From the NCBI RefSeq assembly GCF_027158205.1, contig NZ_JAPVLU010000013.1, forward strand, positions 62,001-126,000: a stretch of DNA of 64,000 bases, written 5' to 3'. The number at the start of each line of letters is the position of its first letter. The stretch's first letter is position 1. Origin of the DNA: Streptomyces sp. H39-S7 (GTDB taxonomy: Bacteria; Actinomycetota; Actinomycetes; Streptomycetales; Streptomycetaceae). The translations under genes were made by a program, and so were the position numbers. Under the pieces are notes generated by a model, which saw only the letters and a list, made by a program, of their open reading frames with translations, was not told where the DNA came from and made no database searches. This document shows, in pieces, positions 1-9,472 of this stretch.

Positions 1-1144
1 TCGGCGTGATGGACGACCCTTCTGCGGAGTCGGAGATCGTGACCTGCCGGACGATGTCCTGGTGAACGGTGCCGTCCACTACGCACGTGACCTTGTCACC
101 GAGCCACCAGTGCACCCCGAATGTGAGGGATGGTGTATCCACGGGATAGACCTGCATATTGCCCTGTGACTGGTTCTGGGAAAGGACCTCCTGGCCTCGC
201 TGTCCCATGGTCACCAGGCATGATTGCACGGTCGTGCCGGCCTCGACTTCCCCCACCAGCACCGGCTTGCCAGTCTTGTCCTTCTTCAACGGAACATCGC
301 GGGCATCAACGAATTGCTCTGCGATGACGCCCCAGTAATCTTCCGCTTCCTTGTCGATATACGACGTGATGAAGCGCTCTTTCCCCTCACCTTGAGCGGC
401 GACGATAGCGCGCGTCACCTTGGGTGCGGTCATGGAATACACAAACTCTTTCAAGTTCCCAAGGTCGGGGGAGAACCGAATCATCCCGGTGCGATCTCGG
501 ACCTGAAAGGTTTCGAGTCGAATGGTCCTTGTCTCGGGGTCATAGACGTTGCGCCAGCCGATCCCACCTGCCTCCGCGATGGTCTTTACCGCATCGCGAA
601 GGTTGTCGAAGCGGAGACTGTACGGCGTGACCGGCCCGTATTCGTCGTACTTCCATGTTCCGACGGAGGTCGGAGTGAGGTACCCGAATGGTTTGCGACT
701 GTCCAGGGACTCGCTGCCGCTATTCCGGCTGATCACCGATTGCAGCGCATGTGATGCGGTGAGTGCGGTAGTCGTATCGGAAGTCGTCGACTGCTTGTCG
801 AGAGGATTGGAGGGGTCGGGATAGCAGACGTGCGACTGCATGATGTAATTGTCATCGGCTCCGGAGACGAAGAGTGCACCCGGCCCGCTGTCCGTGTCGA
901 TGGTCCAATATTTCTGAATGCCCTGCACTGGGCCCGAGAGAATGGGCTTCTCGACACCATTACGGTACACGATGATCCCGCACCCCGGCTGGAGAAGCCG
1001 GGCATGCGGCAATCCCGCCTGGATCTTTAGCGTCCACTGGCCGGTATCGCAGAACTTGAGAGTCGCAGTGAATTCAATGTAATCGTCGATCTGTCCTATC
1101 GGGATGAGCTCACGGTCCCGGACCACAATCTTGTACTCACCCAA
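1..1144 (-). CDS. Siphovirus Gp37-like tail/baseplate protein (3' end outside window)
   Basis: The reading frame is open from 1144 to the left edge of the window (381 codons seen), so the C-terminus is missing. The product resembles the Siphovirus ReqiPepy6 Gp37-like family that follows the tape measure in actinophages and is thought to be part of the tail tip or baseplate. The start is chosen as TTG at 1144-1142, preceded by GAGG-type pairing and by an in-frame stop further upstream; a GTG six codons downstream is the alternative. The protein opens with a beta-rich stretch (YKIVVRDRELIPIGQID). It is the next gene after the tape measure in the late operon, separated from it by a stem-loop. 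Confidence 0.8.
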   Translation of the reverse strand, partial: MGEYKIVVRDRELIPIGQIDDYIEFTATLKFCDTGQWTLKIQAGLPHARLLQPGCGIIVYRNGVEKPILSGPVQGIQKYWTIDTDSGPGALFVSGADDNYIMQSHVCYPDPSNPLDKQSTTSDTTTALTASHALQSVISRNSGSESLDSRKPFGYLTPTSVGTWKYDEYGPVTPYSLRFDNLRDAVKTIAEAGGIGWRNVYDPETRTIRLETFQVRDRTGMIRFSPDLGNLKEFVYSMTAPKVTRAIVAAQGEGKERFITSYIDKEAEDYWGVIAEQFVDARDVPLKKDKTGKPVLVGEVEAGTTVQSCLVTMGQRGQEVLSQNQSQGNMQVYPVDTPSLTFGVHWWLGDKVTCVVDGTVHQDIVRQVTISDSAEGSSITP

Positions 1145-1163
1145 AGGGCCTGCCTCTGATAAT

Positions 1164-1205
1164 GAGACAGGGCAGGAAGTCCGTTAGATCTCCCTGCCCT
1201 GTCTC
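1164..1205 (-). terminator. Perfect 13-bp stem-loop between tape measure and tail protein genes
   Basis: GAGACAGGGCAGG (1164-1176) pairs perfectly with its inverse at 1193-1205 around a 16-nt loop. It fills the gap between the tape measure stop and the next late gene. There is no long T run after it, so it may be an attenuator or mRNA-stabilising hairpin rather than a full terminator. Confidence 0.6.
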
Positions 1206-1221
1206 TCTTACTGTGCCGCCG

Positions 1222-4200
1222 TTAAAGGCCGTGCATCATGTACGCACGGTCCATGGCTCGGAGGATGGTCTCCTCGGTCGGCACGTCCGGCGCCGCGTTC
1301 ACCGTGACGTTCACGGCACGGCCACCCAGGAGCTCGGATGTCTCCTGCGCGGTGTGAACTCGCTCGCCGCCCCGGAAGGCCACGAGTTCTGGGCCCTGCT
1401 CGCCCACCAGGGCGAGACCGGGCGACGCACTGTTCGTGCCCTTGGCGTACCAGTGGTTGCGCTGCCAGAAGTCCCACGCCTGCGCAGGATCGCCGTAGCG
1501 CTCCTTGATGTAGCCCAGGCCCCACCGCTCCTGAGTCACCGGGTTGGTGAGCCAGTCAGACCCGGCCGCCGCCATCTTGCTAGCGGGAAGCGACTGGGGG
1601 ATGCCGTAGGCGCCGCTGTCGCGGTTACGGGCGAGCTGGTTCCATCCTGACTCGCGTGACCACACGGCATCCAGAGCACCGAACTGACTGCCCCATCCCC
1701 GGTCGCGCAGCAGCTGCCTGCCGACAGTCTTGTTGCGATCCGGCGTGCCGCCGTCGAGGCCGCCAGCATCCGGGATGTCCACACCCTGTGTGTAGGCGCC
1801 CGGCCACCCGGCAAAGCTCACGCCTTGACCACCACCGCCACGAGGACGGAATACATGATCAGGGTCAGACATTGCCCTCACCAATCGCCGCACTGACGGG
1901 CCGGTGTTGCCCTCGATAGTGTGAAAGACGCCACCGAGAGCTGACTCGACCATGCCGATATGACCGCCATTGCGGAAGGTGACTACATCGCCGGCACGTG
2001 CCTGCGAGGCGTCGATACGCGAGCCCGCGGCCTCCGCGTTCCAGGTGGATACGCTCGGCCATCGGTTGGCCGGCGTGCCCTGCGGAGAGTTCCAGTACGA
2101 GGAGTTCGCACCCGCCTTGTCGACCACCCATGACACGAAGTCCGCGCACCACTCCTCGCCGTTGAACTGGTTGTACTTGACTGAGTTCGGCCCGGACTCG
2201 GTGTATCCGAGCTCCTGCTGTGCGGCCTTCACCGCAGCCGAAGCACCGCCGACATGCTCGTCGAGGTACCGGCCCCAGCCGAGTAGGTTCGACCTGAACG
2301 AGCCGAACATGCCGCTGCCTACCCCGCCCATCACACCGAACGCATCACGGAGCCCAGCAGTGAAACCGCTGAGGTTCTCCGACCATCCGCGCGTGATCGC
2401 ATCGGCGTACCCGGTGTAGGGATCGGCCTTGTGCGCGGTAACCCAGTCGCTTCCTGACTGCCCCTTCCATCCGATTGGCTGCACGATCCCACCAGCAGCG
2501 AAGGCGTTGCCGCCTCTGCGAGCGGTCCGATTCCATGTGTGGATCTGATCGGCACCCAAAGCTCGAACCACCTCCGGACGGAGGATTCCCTCACCCGGAG
2601 AGAGGATGGCCGGCACCGTATCCCGTTCCGGCGCGTAGCCTGGAACGACACCACCAGTCGCGAACCGAAGCGGCTGCAAAGGCGCTGCAGAACCTGCGAG
2701 TCGCGCCATTGATGCCGTCATTGACACGGCACCGCGGTTGTACGGCCCCGTGACAGTCGATCGAGTGGACGCGTCCACATACGACATCGCGGACCGCCAG
2801 GTTCCCGTGATGGAAGACCCCGCAGAGCGGAACTGTCCATCGAGACCTCCGACACCACGACCAAGCGCGGCAAGCGAGGCAAGTGACGACTGCTTAGAGC
2901 GGTCAACCTGCTGTGCAGCCTGCGACCACACCAGCTGATGCGACGCAAGGAAAGCTCGTTCCGACTGCGTGAGATCGCCGCGTACCTGAGTCGACCAGGC
3001 CGTCATGGACGGCTGCGCGGACGACTGCCACGCAGTCTGTACCGCCGTGCCGATCGTCGACCAGGCACCAACCGATGCCACCTTGAATGCCTCGGTGGTC
3101 GGAGACAGATCCGTCGTAACTTCCTGCGACATGCTGACGAAACTCGGCTGAATCAGGGTCCGCCACATCGCCTCAATCTGCTCGGCGAGACTCTTAAAGT
3201 TCCCCCCACGAGCAGCGGCATTCAGCCCGTCGATCTGCCCTGTTCCCATCATGCGTACGACCTCGGGTCGCAACACAGCCTCACCGGGCGACAGCATCGT
3301 ACGCACACTGTCGCGGCCGGGAGAGTACCCGGGAACCACGCCGCCGTTGGCATAGCCCGTCGAGAAGTCGAAGAGCCCCTTCATGTTCGGTAGCGCGTCC
3401 TTCAGCCCGGAAAGCAGATCGCCAATGATTTCCTTTCCGTACTGCGAGGGATTGGACAGGAACGACGTGAACAGTTTCCAGGAATCACGGAACATTCCGA
3501 TGAAGGAGCCGAAAGTGGTGGTTGCCCAGTCCTTCAGATCCTCGACAACGCCCGTGGGATTGGTGAGGAATTGTATGTTGAGCTTCACCAGCTCCTCGGC
3601 GCCGGACCACAAGGATTTGACTAGCTCGACGAGGTTGCTGAATACCTCCCCGATGGTATCGAGGCTGAATATGTCGGTGGTCATCCGGCCAGCCCGCCCG
3701 AGAACGTTTCCTTCTCCGTGATACACGTTCTCCATAAAGGAGCTGGAGACGACAGGGTTGACCAACCCCATCGCAAGGCCGGCCAGTTGCGACCACGGGG
3801 CGCCCTCAGGCTGTTCCGTCAGCCAAGGGGGCAACTTCTGCGTCACCCAGTTGGTGAGTTGGTCAGGGAGTCCGGAGAACTTGCTTCCAGCCCACTGCGT
3901 CTTATCGCCGACCCAAGCGCGTACGTTCTTCCCGGTATCTCCGAGTCCCGTCGTCGCGCTATCGACACCAATTGCTGTCGTCGCCGTGCGGACGAGACTG
4001 GAGAGATCCAGGATCTTGGTCAGTTCGTCCAGGCCGCCGAAGAGGCTGGAGATACCGCCACCGCCGCCGCCGGAGCCGCCGCTTCGAGGAGCGCCGAGAC
4101 GGGGTGCTGCCAGCGCAGACATGCGGGCGAAGCCTGCACGGGGACTTGCAGACATGGCAGCAGCAGAGCCACCGCTGGCACTGGCCCCCGCAGACGGACC

Positions 4201-7200
4201 AATCGATCCGCCACCGAAGGAGGCATGCACACCATGGTCCACGAAGCCGCGTACCAGCGGGGCAGCGGAGCGAGCGGCCTTCTTCTTGCCGCCGCTCTTC
4301 TTGTTACCGCCACCCGCGCCGTTCTTATCGCTGTCCCCACCCGTCGCATCGTCCACGGACTTGAGGGCCGCCGCCAGGAGACCGACGGCCTTCGTGACGT
4401 CGTTGACTTTTCCTTCCAGTGACTTGAGGCGCTTCTCAGCGGTGCCGTAGCTGACACTATTGATCTTATTAAGCGCGTAGTTCAGACCGGACCGGCCGGA
4501 CGGAAGTCCGACCGCATCCTTCACTTCAAGGACTCGGGACTTCAGGCTATCGGCGCCCGTAAATTTGCCATTGACGGTGTAGAAGCTGATGTCTTTCAGT
4601 CCACGGATGGCCGTTGTCAGGCGAGTGACAGCCGCTTTGGTCTCCTGTACCGAAGCCTTGAGAGATCCTTCCGCCCCGTCGAACTGGCTCCGCACACTGG
4701 CTGTGGACGCACTCACATTAAGATTAGTTATCGCAGACCGGGCACCCTTGATCTTGCCTTCGGCCTCACCGGCTGAGGATGCCAGCGACGCAGTCGGCCC
4801 ACCCAATTCACCCTGAACGCGGGCGAGAGAGGATCCGTTCACCGGTTCCAGGGCTTGCGTCTTGATTGCCTTGACCGCCGACTCCGCCTTCATGGCGGAG
4901 CTCTCCACCGATCCCGCGCCCGCGCCGGACAAGTTGTTCCGGGTCGGGCTGAGATCGGCACTGTTCAACGCGGCGATACCAAGGTTCTTGATGTGCTCAA
5001 TCGCCTCGCGTGCCTTGACCGCCGAGAACGAGACAGACGGTGTACTGCCATCGAACTCGCCTTGAAGATGGGCCAATCGCACCTCATTGATGCGCTTGAT
5101 CTCCAGGTCCATCAGCTTGAGCTTGTCCTCGACCGCTTTGATGGCCCTCTCGGCCTCGCTGGTGTTCAGATTCAAGGCTTCGGTCTGAGTCCGGGGGACT
5201 GCGGGCAGGTGATCGCTGGCCGTATTGCGGCTGCGCTGTCGCCTCTCCCTGCCCTCTTGCTGATGCGTACCGCGCAGTTGGCGGGTGAGCTGATCGCGCT
5301 CGGAACGGGAGATGTCCCCGCGGTCATGTGAGCGATCCACGGCATCCCGGCCGGAGCGGTACTGCTCTCGCGACCGCTGCCGGCTGCTCTGTCGAGTCTG
5401 GTCATACCGAGCACGGTTCTCACGGAGATCGCGCTCAGTACGCAGGTGATCCCGCGCATTATCGGCGGTCTGCGGAGTCCGGTCGCGGTAACGACGCAGC
5501 GCGCGATCCCGACGCCGGTAGTCATCTCGTGCTCGTGACCGGCTGTCGCGTTCGTCGAAGTCGATCCGGCCGCCAGAGCCTCGCTGGATGGCAGTACGGG
5601 CGGTTCCCCGCAGGGTGTCCGTCCTGCTCTGACCCATCCGCCTGCGTGTGTTGTCACGGCTTTCGCGGAGATCGTTGCTCCACCCCCACCCGTCGGCCTG
5701 TGCGGCCCGTGTGCGGTTTCGGGAGGCTCGGTAGCCCCCAGTGAAGGATCCGCCACCACGGGAGGAGAGCACCCCGGCACCGAGATGCTTTGCACTACGG
5801 GACAGGCCGAGAGCCGCAGTGCCCAGTCCCTTGGCTGTACCGACGACGGCCTTACCGAGGATCTTGGCTGATCCGCCGAGCCCGGAGGCGATCGAACCGA
5901 CCTTCCCCAAGATCTTCGCAGCCACACCGAAAGCAATCAGAAGCGGCAGCGCCTTGAGCGAGAAGGAGATGAGCGTCTTCATGAACCCCTGAAGCGCGGG
6001 GTGATCCTTGAGGAATGCCACGGCGGACGTCGCAATGCTGATGACCCGATTCAGGCCGTCAACAAACGATTTCGCCGCGACCTTCATGCCGGGAAGAACT
6101 TCTACCCACAGAACCTTCAGCCCGTCGAGAACCTTGAGGACATTCATGTATAGGTCGGTCTTGACGTGCGTGAGCATGCCGGTATCCGGATCGCGGGCGA
6201 CCTCAAATTTTCCGTTCTTGTCGCGCTGGGCAAACAGGCCCATGAGGTCGCGCTGCATCCCTTCCTTCATGCCCTGAAGGCGACCACTGATCGTAGCGGT
6301 CTGCGCCCTCTTCGCTGAATCATCAATGCCCTTGCCCGAGTTGATGATCTCTTCAACGAACTTCCGGCCGCTCGGGGCTTTCGATTCCGTCATGTCGGCC
6401 ATGAGGAGAGCGGAGGCGGTCTTTCGCTTCCCCGGCGTGCCCTTGTCTTCTACGTAGTTCGGCTTCCCGTCCTTGAAGCCGTTCTGAACGTACTTACCGC
6501 CGTTGTTCTTGACCCACTCGTAGTGACCGGCGTCCTTGGTATAGCCGCCGCGCGAGTTCTTGATGAACTCGCCCTTCTCGTCCGCCTTCCAATTGCCCTT
6601 AGTGTCCTTGGAGTAGTGGGCCTTATCGGTCTGCTCGACATACTTCTTGTCATAGTGCTGCCCCTTGGAGGGAACCACACTGGTACCGCTTTGGTCCTTG
6701 TAGCCGAGCATGGTCGCGATCTGCTGCATGGACATGTTCGTAGCGTTCTCGAACGGCTTGAGATTTCGGAGGGTCAGCTTGTCGGTATCCAGGATGTACG
6801 CGATCTGCTGCATGGCGCGAGACAGCTTCTCAGGGTCGGTGATACCGCCCTTGGCCGCGTTGTTCGCGATGGCCTTGATGAGCTGTTCGGACTGCTTGGC
6901 GGCAGTGTCCGGCTTCGTCCCGTGGGACGTGAGGATACGTACGTACTGCGGAGCGAACTCGTTCATATCGGCAAGACTGAACGAGGAGTTGATGGCAAAG
7001 TCCTGAAGGTCGTTCAGCATGACCTTCGTTGCCGTGATCGACACGCCGAGTCCTCCGAGCGAGTTCGCGGCCTTGTCGAAACTGTCGGTCGCCTTCACGC
7101 CGAATGTCGTGGCCAGACCGCCAGCGATAGCGAGGGGAGCAATGACATTGCGGCCGAGTAGCGTTGCCAGCTCCGCCGACTGAATACCCAAATGGTCGAG

Positions 7201-7965
7201 CTGCTGGGCGCCCCGTCGGAAGCCGGTACCCATCGTGGTCAGTAGGCCGGCCTGCCGTACAGCAGCAGCCTCTTGCGCTGCCGTAGCGGCAGTGAGCTGG
7301 GTACGCAGCTGAGCCAGACGCTCCGTCAGTTCTGCCTTGTAGTCCATGGTGACTTGGCGTTCGGCCTGCATTTCCTGGGTCTTCGCTGCCTTGTAGTCAC
7401 GCAGACCCTCACGCAGACTCGCCTGCAACGCCGCGTTGTTCTGCCGCAGAACAGCCTTGTACTCAAAGCCCGTTGCCTTGAAAGCCTCCTGCTTGCGGAG
7501 TTCTCCGAGCTGGCTGGCCTTGACCATCGTCTTGACGGCGGATTCTTCGTCCAGGCCCATTGTCGACAGGATGCGCTTATGCCGGGCAGAGAGACCTTTC
7601 AGGGCGTTGTATTTTTCGTCGGCGGCTTGGAACGCTAGGCGGACGATGGTCGCGGTGGCCTGGCCCTCCGTCTCGACGACCCATTGAATCGCCTTGACCT
7701 GGGCCTGAGCGGCCCGCGTGGCAGCGGCTTTGAGAGCGGCCTCGGACGCCTTACCGGCCTCGGCGGCCTCGGCGGCCATCTCCTCCAGCGCGGCGGAGAC
7801 CTTGGGAACAAAGCCTCGTTCGAATGCCTTGCCCGCCTCATCGGCGGTACGTCCGATAGCCCGAACCGTCTCTTCCTGCATCGTTCGCGTCGCGGAAAGA
7901 TCGAGCGTCGGAACTACCGGAACCTTGGCCCGCGCTACGGGTATGCCCTGATCCTCAGCCATCAA
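1222..7965 (-). CDS. Tape measure protein with CHAP and lytic transglycosylase-like domains
   Basis: This 2,247-residue protein sets tail length and probably helps DNA entry through the cell wall. The N-terminal part is Ala-rich and helical. A hydrophobic segment lies near 655-690, as is typical of siphoviral tape measures. Two copies of a GGVVPGY...SPGE..LRPEVVR motif lie near 1540 and 1770. A CHAP-type amidase/peptidase domain spans about 1910-2042 (Cys in EEWCADFVSW near 1940, His in GGHIGMVE near 2002). A transglycosylase-like domain spans about 2078-2175, with the likely catalytic Glu in WSRESGWN near 2105. Two odd low-complexity blocks are present: Lys/Tyr/Gly-rich near 428-508 and extremely Arg/Asp/Ser-rich near 762-922. 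It lies directly downstream of the tail assembly chaperone frames, the usual position. Confidence 0.96.
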   Translation of the reverse strand: MMAEDQGIPVARAKVPVVPTLDLSATRTMQEETVRAIGRTADEAGKAFERGFVPKVSAALEEMAAEAAEAGKASEAALKAAATRAAQAQVKAIQWVVETEGQATATIVRLAFQAADEKYNALKGLSARHKRILSTMGLDEESAVKTMVKASQLGELRKQEAFKATGFEYKAVLRQNNAALQASLREGLRDYKAAKTQEMQAERQVTMDYKAELTERLAQLRTQLTAATAAQEAAAVRQAGLLTTMGTGFRRGAQQLDHLGIQSAELATLLGRNVIAPLAIAGGLATTFGVKATDSFDKAANSLGGLGVSITATKVMLNDLQDFAINSSFSLADMNEFAPQYVRILTSHGTKPDTAAKQSEQLIKAIANNAAKGGITDPEKLSRAMQQIAYILDTDKLTLRNLKPFENATNMSMQQIATMLGYKDQSGTSVVPSKGQHYDKKYVEQTDKAHYSKDTKGNWKADEKGEFIKNSRGGYTKDAGHYEWVKNNGGKYVQNGFKDGKPNYVEDKGTPGKRKTASALLMADMTESKAPSGRKFVEEIINSGKGIDDSAKRAQTATISGRLQGMKEGMQRDLMGLFAQRDKNGKFEVARDPDTGMLTHVKTDLYMNVLKVLDGLKVLWVEVLPGMKVAAKSFVDGLNRVISIATSAVAFLKDHPALQGFMKTLISFSLKALPLLIAFGVAAKILGKVGSIASGLGGSAKILGKAVVGTAKGLGTAALGLSRSAKHLGAGVLSSRGGGSFTGGYRASRNRTRAAQADGWGWSNDLRESRDNTRRRMGQSRTDTLRGTARTAIQRGSGGRIDFDERDSRSRARDDYRRRDRALRRYRDRTPQTADNARDHLRTERDLRENRARYDQTRQSSRQRSREQYRSGRDAVDRSHDRGDISRSERDQLTRQLRGTHQQEGRERRQRSRNTASDHLPAVPRTQTEALNLNTSEAERAIKAVEDKLKLMDLEIKRINEVRLAHLQGEFDGSTPSVSFSAVKAREAIEHIKNLGIAALNSADLSPTRNNLSGAGAGSVESSAMKAESAVKAIKTQALEPVNGSSLARVQGELGGPTASLASSAGEAEGKIKGARSAITNLNVSASTASVRSQFDGAEGSLKASVQETKAAVTRLTTAIRGLKDISFYTVNGKFTGADSLKSRVLEVKDAVGLPSGRSGLNYALNKINSVSYGTAEKRLKSLEGKVNDVTKAVGLLAAALKSVDDATGGDSDKNGAGGGNKKSGGKKKAARSAAPLVRGFVDHGVHASFGGGSIGPSAGASASGGSAAAMSASPRAGFARMSALAAPRLGAPRSGGSGGGGGGISSLFGGLDELTKILDLSSLVRTATTAIGVDSATTGLGDTGKNVRAWVGDKTQWAGSKFSGLPDQLTNWVTQKLPPWLTEQPEGAPWSQLAGLAMGLVNPVVSSSFMENVYHGEGNVLGRAGRMTTDIFSLDTIGEVFSNLVELVKSLWSGAEELVKLNIQFLTNPTGVVEDLKDWATTTFGSFIGMFRDSWKLFTSFLSNPSQYGKEIIGDLLSGLKDALPNMKGLFDFSTGYANGGVVPGYSPGRDSVRTMLSPGEAVLRPEVVRMMGTGQIDGLNAAARGGNFKSLAEQIEAMWRTLIQPSFVSMSQEVTTDLSPTTEAFKVASVGAWSTIGTAVQTAWQSSAQPSMTAWSTQVRGDLTQSERAFLASHQLVWSQAAQQVDRSKQSSLASLAALGRGVGGLDGQFRSAGSSITGTWRSAMSYVDASTRSTVTGPYNRGAVSMTASMARLAGSAAPLQPLRFATGGVVPGYAPERDTVPAILSPGEGILRPEVVRALGADQIHTWNRTARRGGNAFAAGGIVQPIGWKGQSGSDWVTAHKADPYTGYADAITRGWSENLSGFTAGLRDAFGVMGGVGSGMFGSFRSNLLGWGRYLDEHVGGASAAVKAAQQELGYTESGPNSVKYNQFNGEEWCADFVSWVVDKAGANSSYWNSPQGTPANRWPSVSTWNAEAAGSRIDASQARAGDVVTFRNGGHIGMVESALGGVFHTIEGNTGPSVRRLVRAMSDPDHVFRPRGGGGQGVSFAGWPGAYTQGVDIPDAGGLDGGTPDRNKTVGRQLLRDRGWGSQFGALDAVWSRESGWNQLARNRDSGAYGIPQSLPASKMAAAGSDWLTNPVTQERWGLGYIKERYGDPAQAWDFWQRNHWYAKGTNSASPGLALVGEQGPELVAFRGGERVHTAQETSELLGGRAVNVTVNAAPDVPTEETILRAMDRAYMMHGL

Positions 7966-7972
7966 GGCCCCC

Positions 7973-8380
7973 TTAGATTGAGTTCATCTCGCCAAACCAC
8001 GCGGCGAGTTCTGCGCCGGAGGCCATGACAGGTTTGGTCGGCTCGCTCTCGGCAACACCCGGGCGCCACATGGGCTCGGGCGGATCGATATCACTGTCTC
8101 CGCTGGAATTGGCGCGGATGAACATGTAGTTAGCGGCCTCCAGCGAATCGGAGATACGCGCCAGGATATGAGCCTCGTGCGACCAGATCGCCGACTCATC
8201 TACCGCCGTCACCAGTGCCCCAGACCCTTGCCGGGATAGGAGCGAGGAGATGAGTACATGCACGCGTCTCAGGGAGAGTTGACCTGTCCACAGGTCCAGC
8301 AGATCGACCCCGTACACCTCTAGCAGGTCGGCCTCAAGCTCATCGCTGTGGTCCCTCAGTACGGTGAGGGTGCGAATCAG
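7973..8380 (-). CDS. Tail assembly chaperone, frameshifted C-terminal extension (T frame, DUF5361-like)
   Basis: This frame encodes the C-terminal half of a G-T type fusion. It is open from the slippery site at 8380 to 7973 with no good start of its own; a GTG at 8317 could start a 114-residue product but lacks a strong ribosome site. The sequence (DELEADLLEVYGVDLLDLW, then LSLRRVHVLI) fits the DUF5361-like extension seen downstream of the chaperone in actinophages. In siphoviruses the G and G-T proteins bind the tape measure and recruit tail tube subunits. The fused protein would be about 234 residues, of which about 135 come from this frame. Confidence 0.85.
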   Translation of the reverse strand: MIRTLTVLRDHSDELEADLLEVYGVDLLDLWTGQLSLRRVHVLISSLLSRQGSGALVTAVDESAIWSHEAHILARISDSLEAANYMFIRANSSGDSDIDPPEPMWRPGVAESEPTKPVMASGAELAAWFGEMNSI

Positions 8381-8676
8381 TTTCCCGAATCACCGAACCC
8401 GGCACCCTGGGTGATGAGGTTGGCGAACTCCTCGAAATCCTCGATAGTCGGCTCGGTCGTCGAGAACTTTGCCCACTGAGTCGGGCCGACGATGGCACGG
8501 ATAATCGCCAGTTCACCACGGTCGTCCTCGATTGCCTCCAGAACAGGAAGGGGCAGGCGCTTCGCGGACTCCACAAGGAACGTGATGTTCTTGTACTCGA
8601 CCTCTGTCGGCTGGCCGGTTGCCTCGGCCTTCTTCGCAGCGGCGGTCGGGGTCTTCTTAGCGGTCGGGACAGCCAT
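8377..8676 (-). CDS. Tail assembly chaperone (G frame)
   Basis: A 99-residue protein lying between the major tail protein and the tape measure, the position of the lambda gpG-like chaperone. It begins with a Lys/Ala-rich stretch and continues with a helical acidic domain (EDDRGELAIIRAIVG, IEDFEEFANLI). The last codons before the TGA form a -1 slippery heptamer, so a fraction of ribosomes should continue into the T frame. Identification rests on position, size and the frameshift signal rather than on strong sequence motifs. Confidence 0.85.
   Translation of the reverse strand: MAVPTAKKTPTAAAKKAEATGQPTEVEYKNITFLVESAKRLPLPVLEAIEDDRGELAIIRAIVGPTQWAKFSTTEPTIEDFEEFANLITQGAGFGDSGN
8380..8386 (-). 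other. Programmed -1 ribosomal frameshift site, GGGAAAC
   Basis: In the chaperone frame the last codons read TCG GGA AAC TGA, so G GGA AAC has the exact X XXY YYZ layout of a -1 slippery heptamer; lambda uses the closely similar GGGAAAG between genes G and T. Slipping back one base avoids the TGA at 8379-8377 and enters the downstream open frame, which stays open to 7973. Confidence 0.85.
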
Positions 8677-8712
8677 ATTTGTACTCCACAGGACAGGGGG
8701 AAAGGGTGAGTG

Positions 8713-8737
8713 CCGGGGCGGTTTGAGCCAGCCCCGG
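8713..8737 (-). terminator. GC stem-loop between major tail protein and chaperone genes
   Basis: CCGGGGC (8713-8719) pairs with GCCCCGG (8731-8737) around an 11-nt loop. It lies between the chaperone start (8676) and the major tail protein stop (8762), where many siphoviruses dampen transcription after the abundant tube protein. No clear T run follows, so it is called an attenuator-like hairpin only. Confidence 0.4.
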
Positions 8738-8761
8738 AAGGCTCAGAGTTAAATAGATAGA

Positions 8762-9439
8762 TCAGGCATCGGGCGGCGCGGACACTGCGGGAGACTTCCG
8801 CATCGTGGTGCCGGCATCCACGCTGTCGGCGAAGAGGGGAAGCGCCGTGATCGGAGCAATCGACGGGTCGTCGGTCAGGAGATAGCCCAGAGTGCCGTCG
8901 CTATCCAGTGCGTCAAGGGTCAGTTCGAAGGTCTGGTTCTTGGTGCGGGTCAGGGAGATCGAGCCGCGGTCACTCACCATGGCGCGGCCGACAACTGCCC
9001 GGTACTTCGCAGCATCGTCCGACCAGTCCACGACCAGCGAGACCTCCGCGAGATCCGGATTGGAGGAGATATCCAGCCGGTACTGTTCCCGGTCACCCGG
9101 CTTCTTCGGCGTGACCTTGACCCACTCCGAGCCGTAGAACAGCCGGGTGGTCACGTCATTGCCCTGCATCAGAGTCGACTTGACCTGAAACGCGGCCGAC
9201 TTCACATAGCGCAGGACCGGAACGGAACTCTGCCAGACGGCCAGCTCGTCCGTCTCGATCTTCGGTGTGATTTCGGTTCCGTCCTCCGAGCAGTAGCCCA
9301 GCGCGATGAACCCGGCAGTCTTCAGGTCGTCATCAACGCCCTGTGGCAGAGCATCGACAGCGAGCGCACCGAAATGAACGTAGAGGGCACCATGGGGTGC
9401 GAATCGAATTTGCTTAGCATCATTGCCAACAGCAGCCAT
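8762..9439 (-). CDS. Major tail (tube) protein
   Basis: A 225-residue protein expected to polymerise as the hexameric tail tube. It is predicted mostly beta (QYRLDISSNPDLAEVSLVVDWSDD, then RGSISLTRTKNQTFELTLDALD), as expected for the tail tube/major tail fold. It lies between the tail terminator gene and the tail assembly chaperone, the canonical place. A T-tailed hairpin upstream and a GC hairpin downstream isolate it, in line with a need for high expression relative to its neighbours. Confidence 0.88.
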   Translation of the reverse strand: MAAVGNDAKQIRFAPHGALYVHFGALAVDALPQGVDDDLKTAGFIALGYCSEDGTEITPKIETDELAVWQSSVPVLRYVKSAAFQVKSTLMQGNDVTTRLFYGSEWVKVTPKKPGDREQYRLDISSNPDLAEVSLVVDWSDDAAKYRAVVGRAMVSDRGSISLTRTKNQTFELTLDALDSDGTLGYLLTDDPSIAPITALPLFADSVDAGTTMRKSPAVSAPPDA

Positions 9440-9472
9440 AGGCAGTCTCTCTCAAGGATCGGGGCATGGAAA

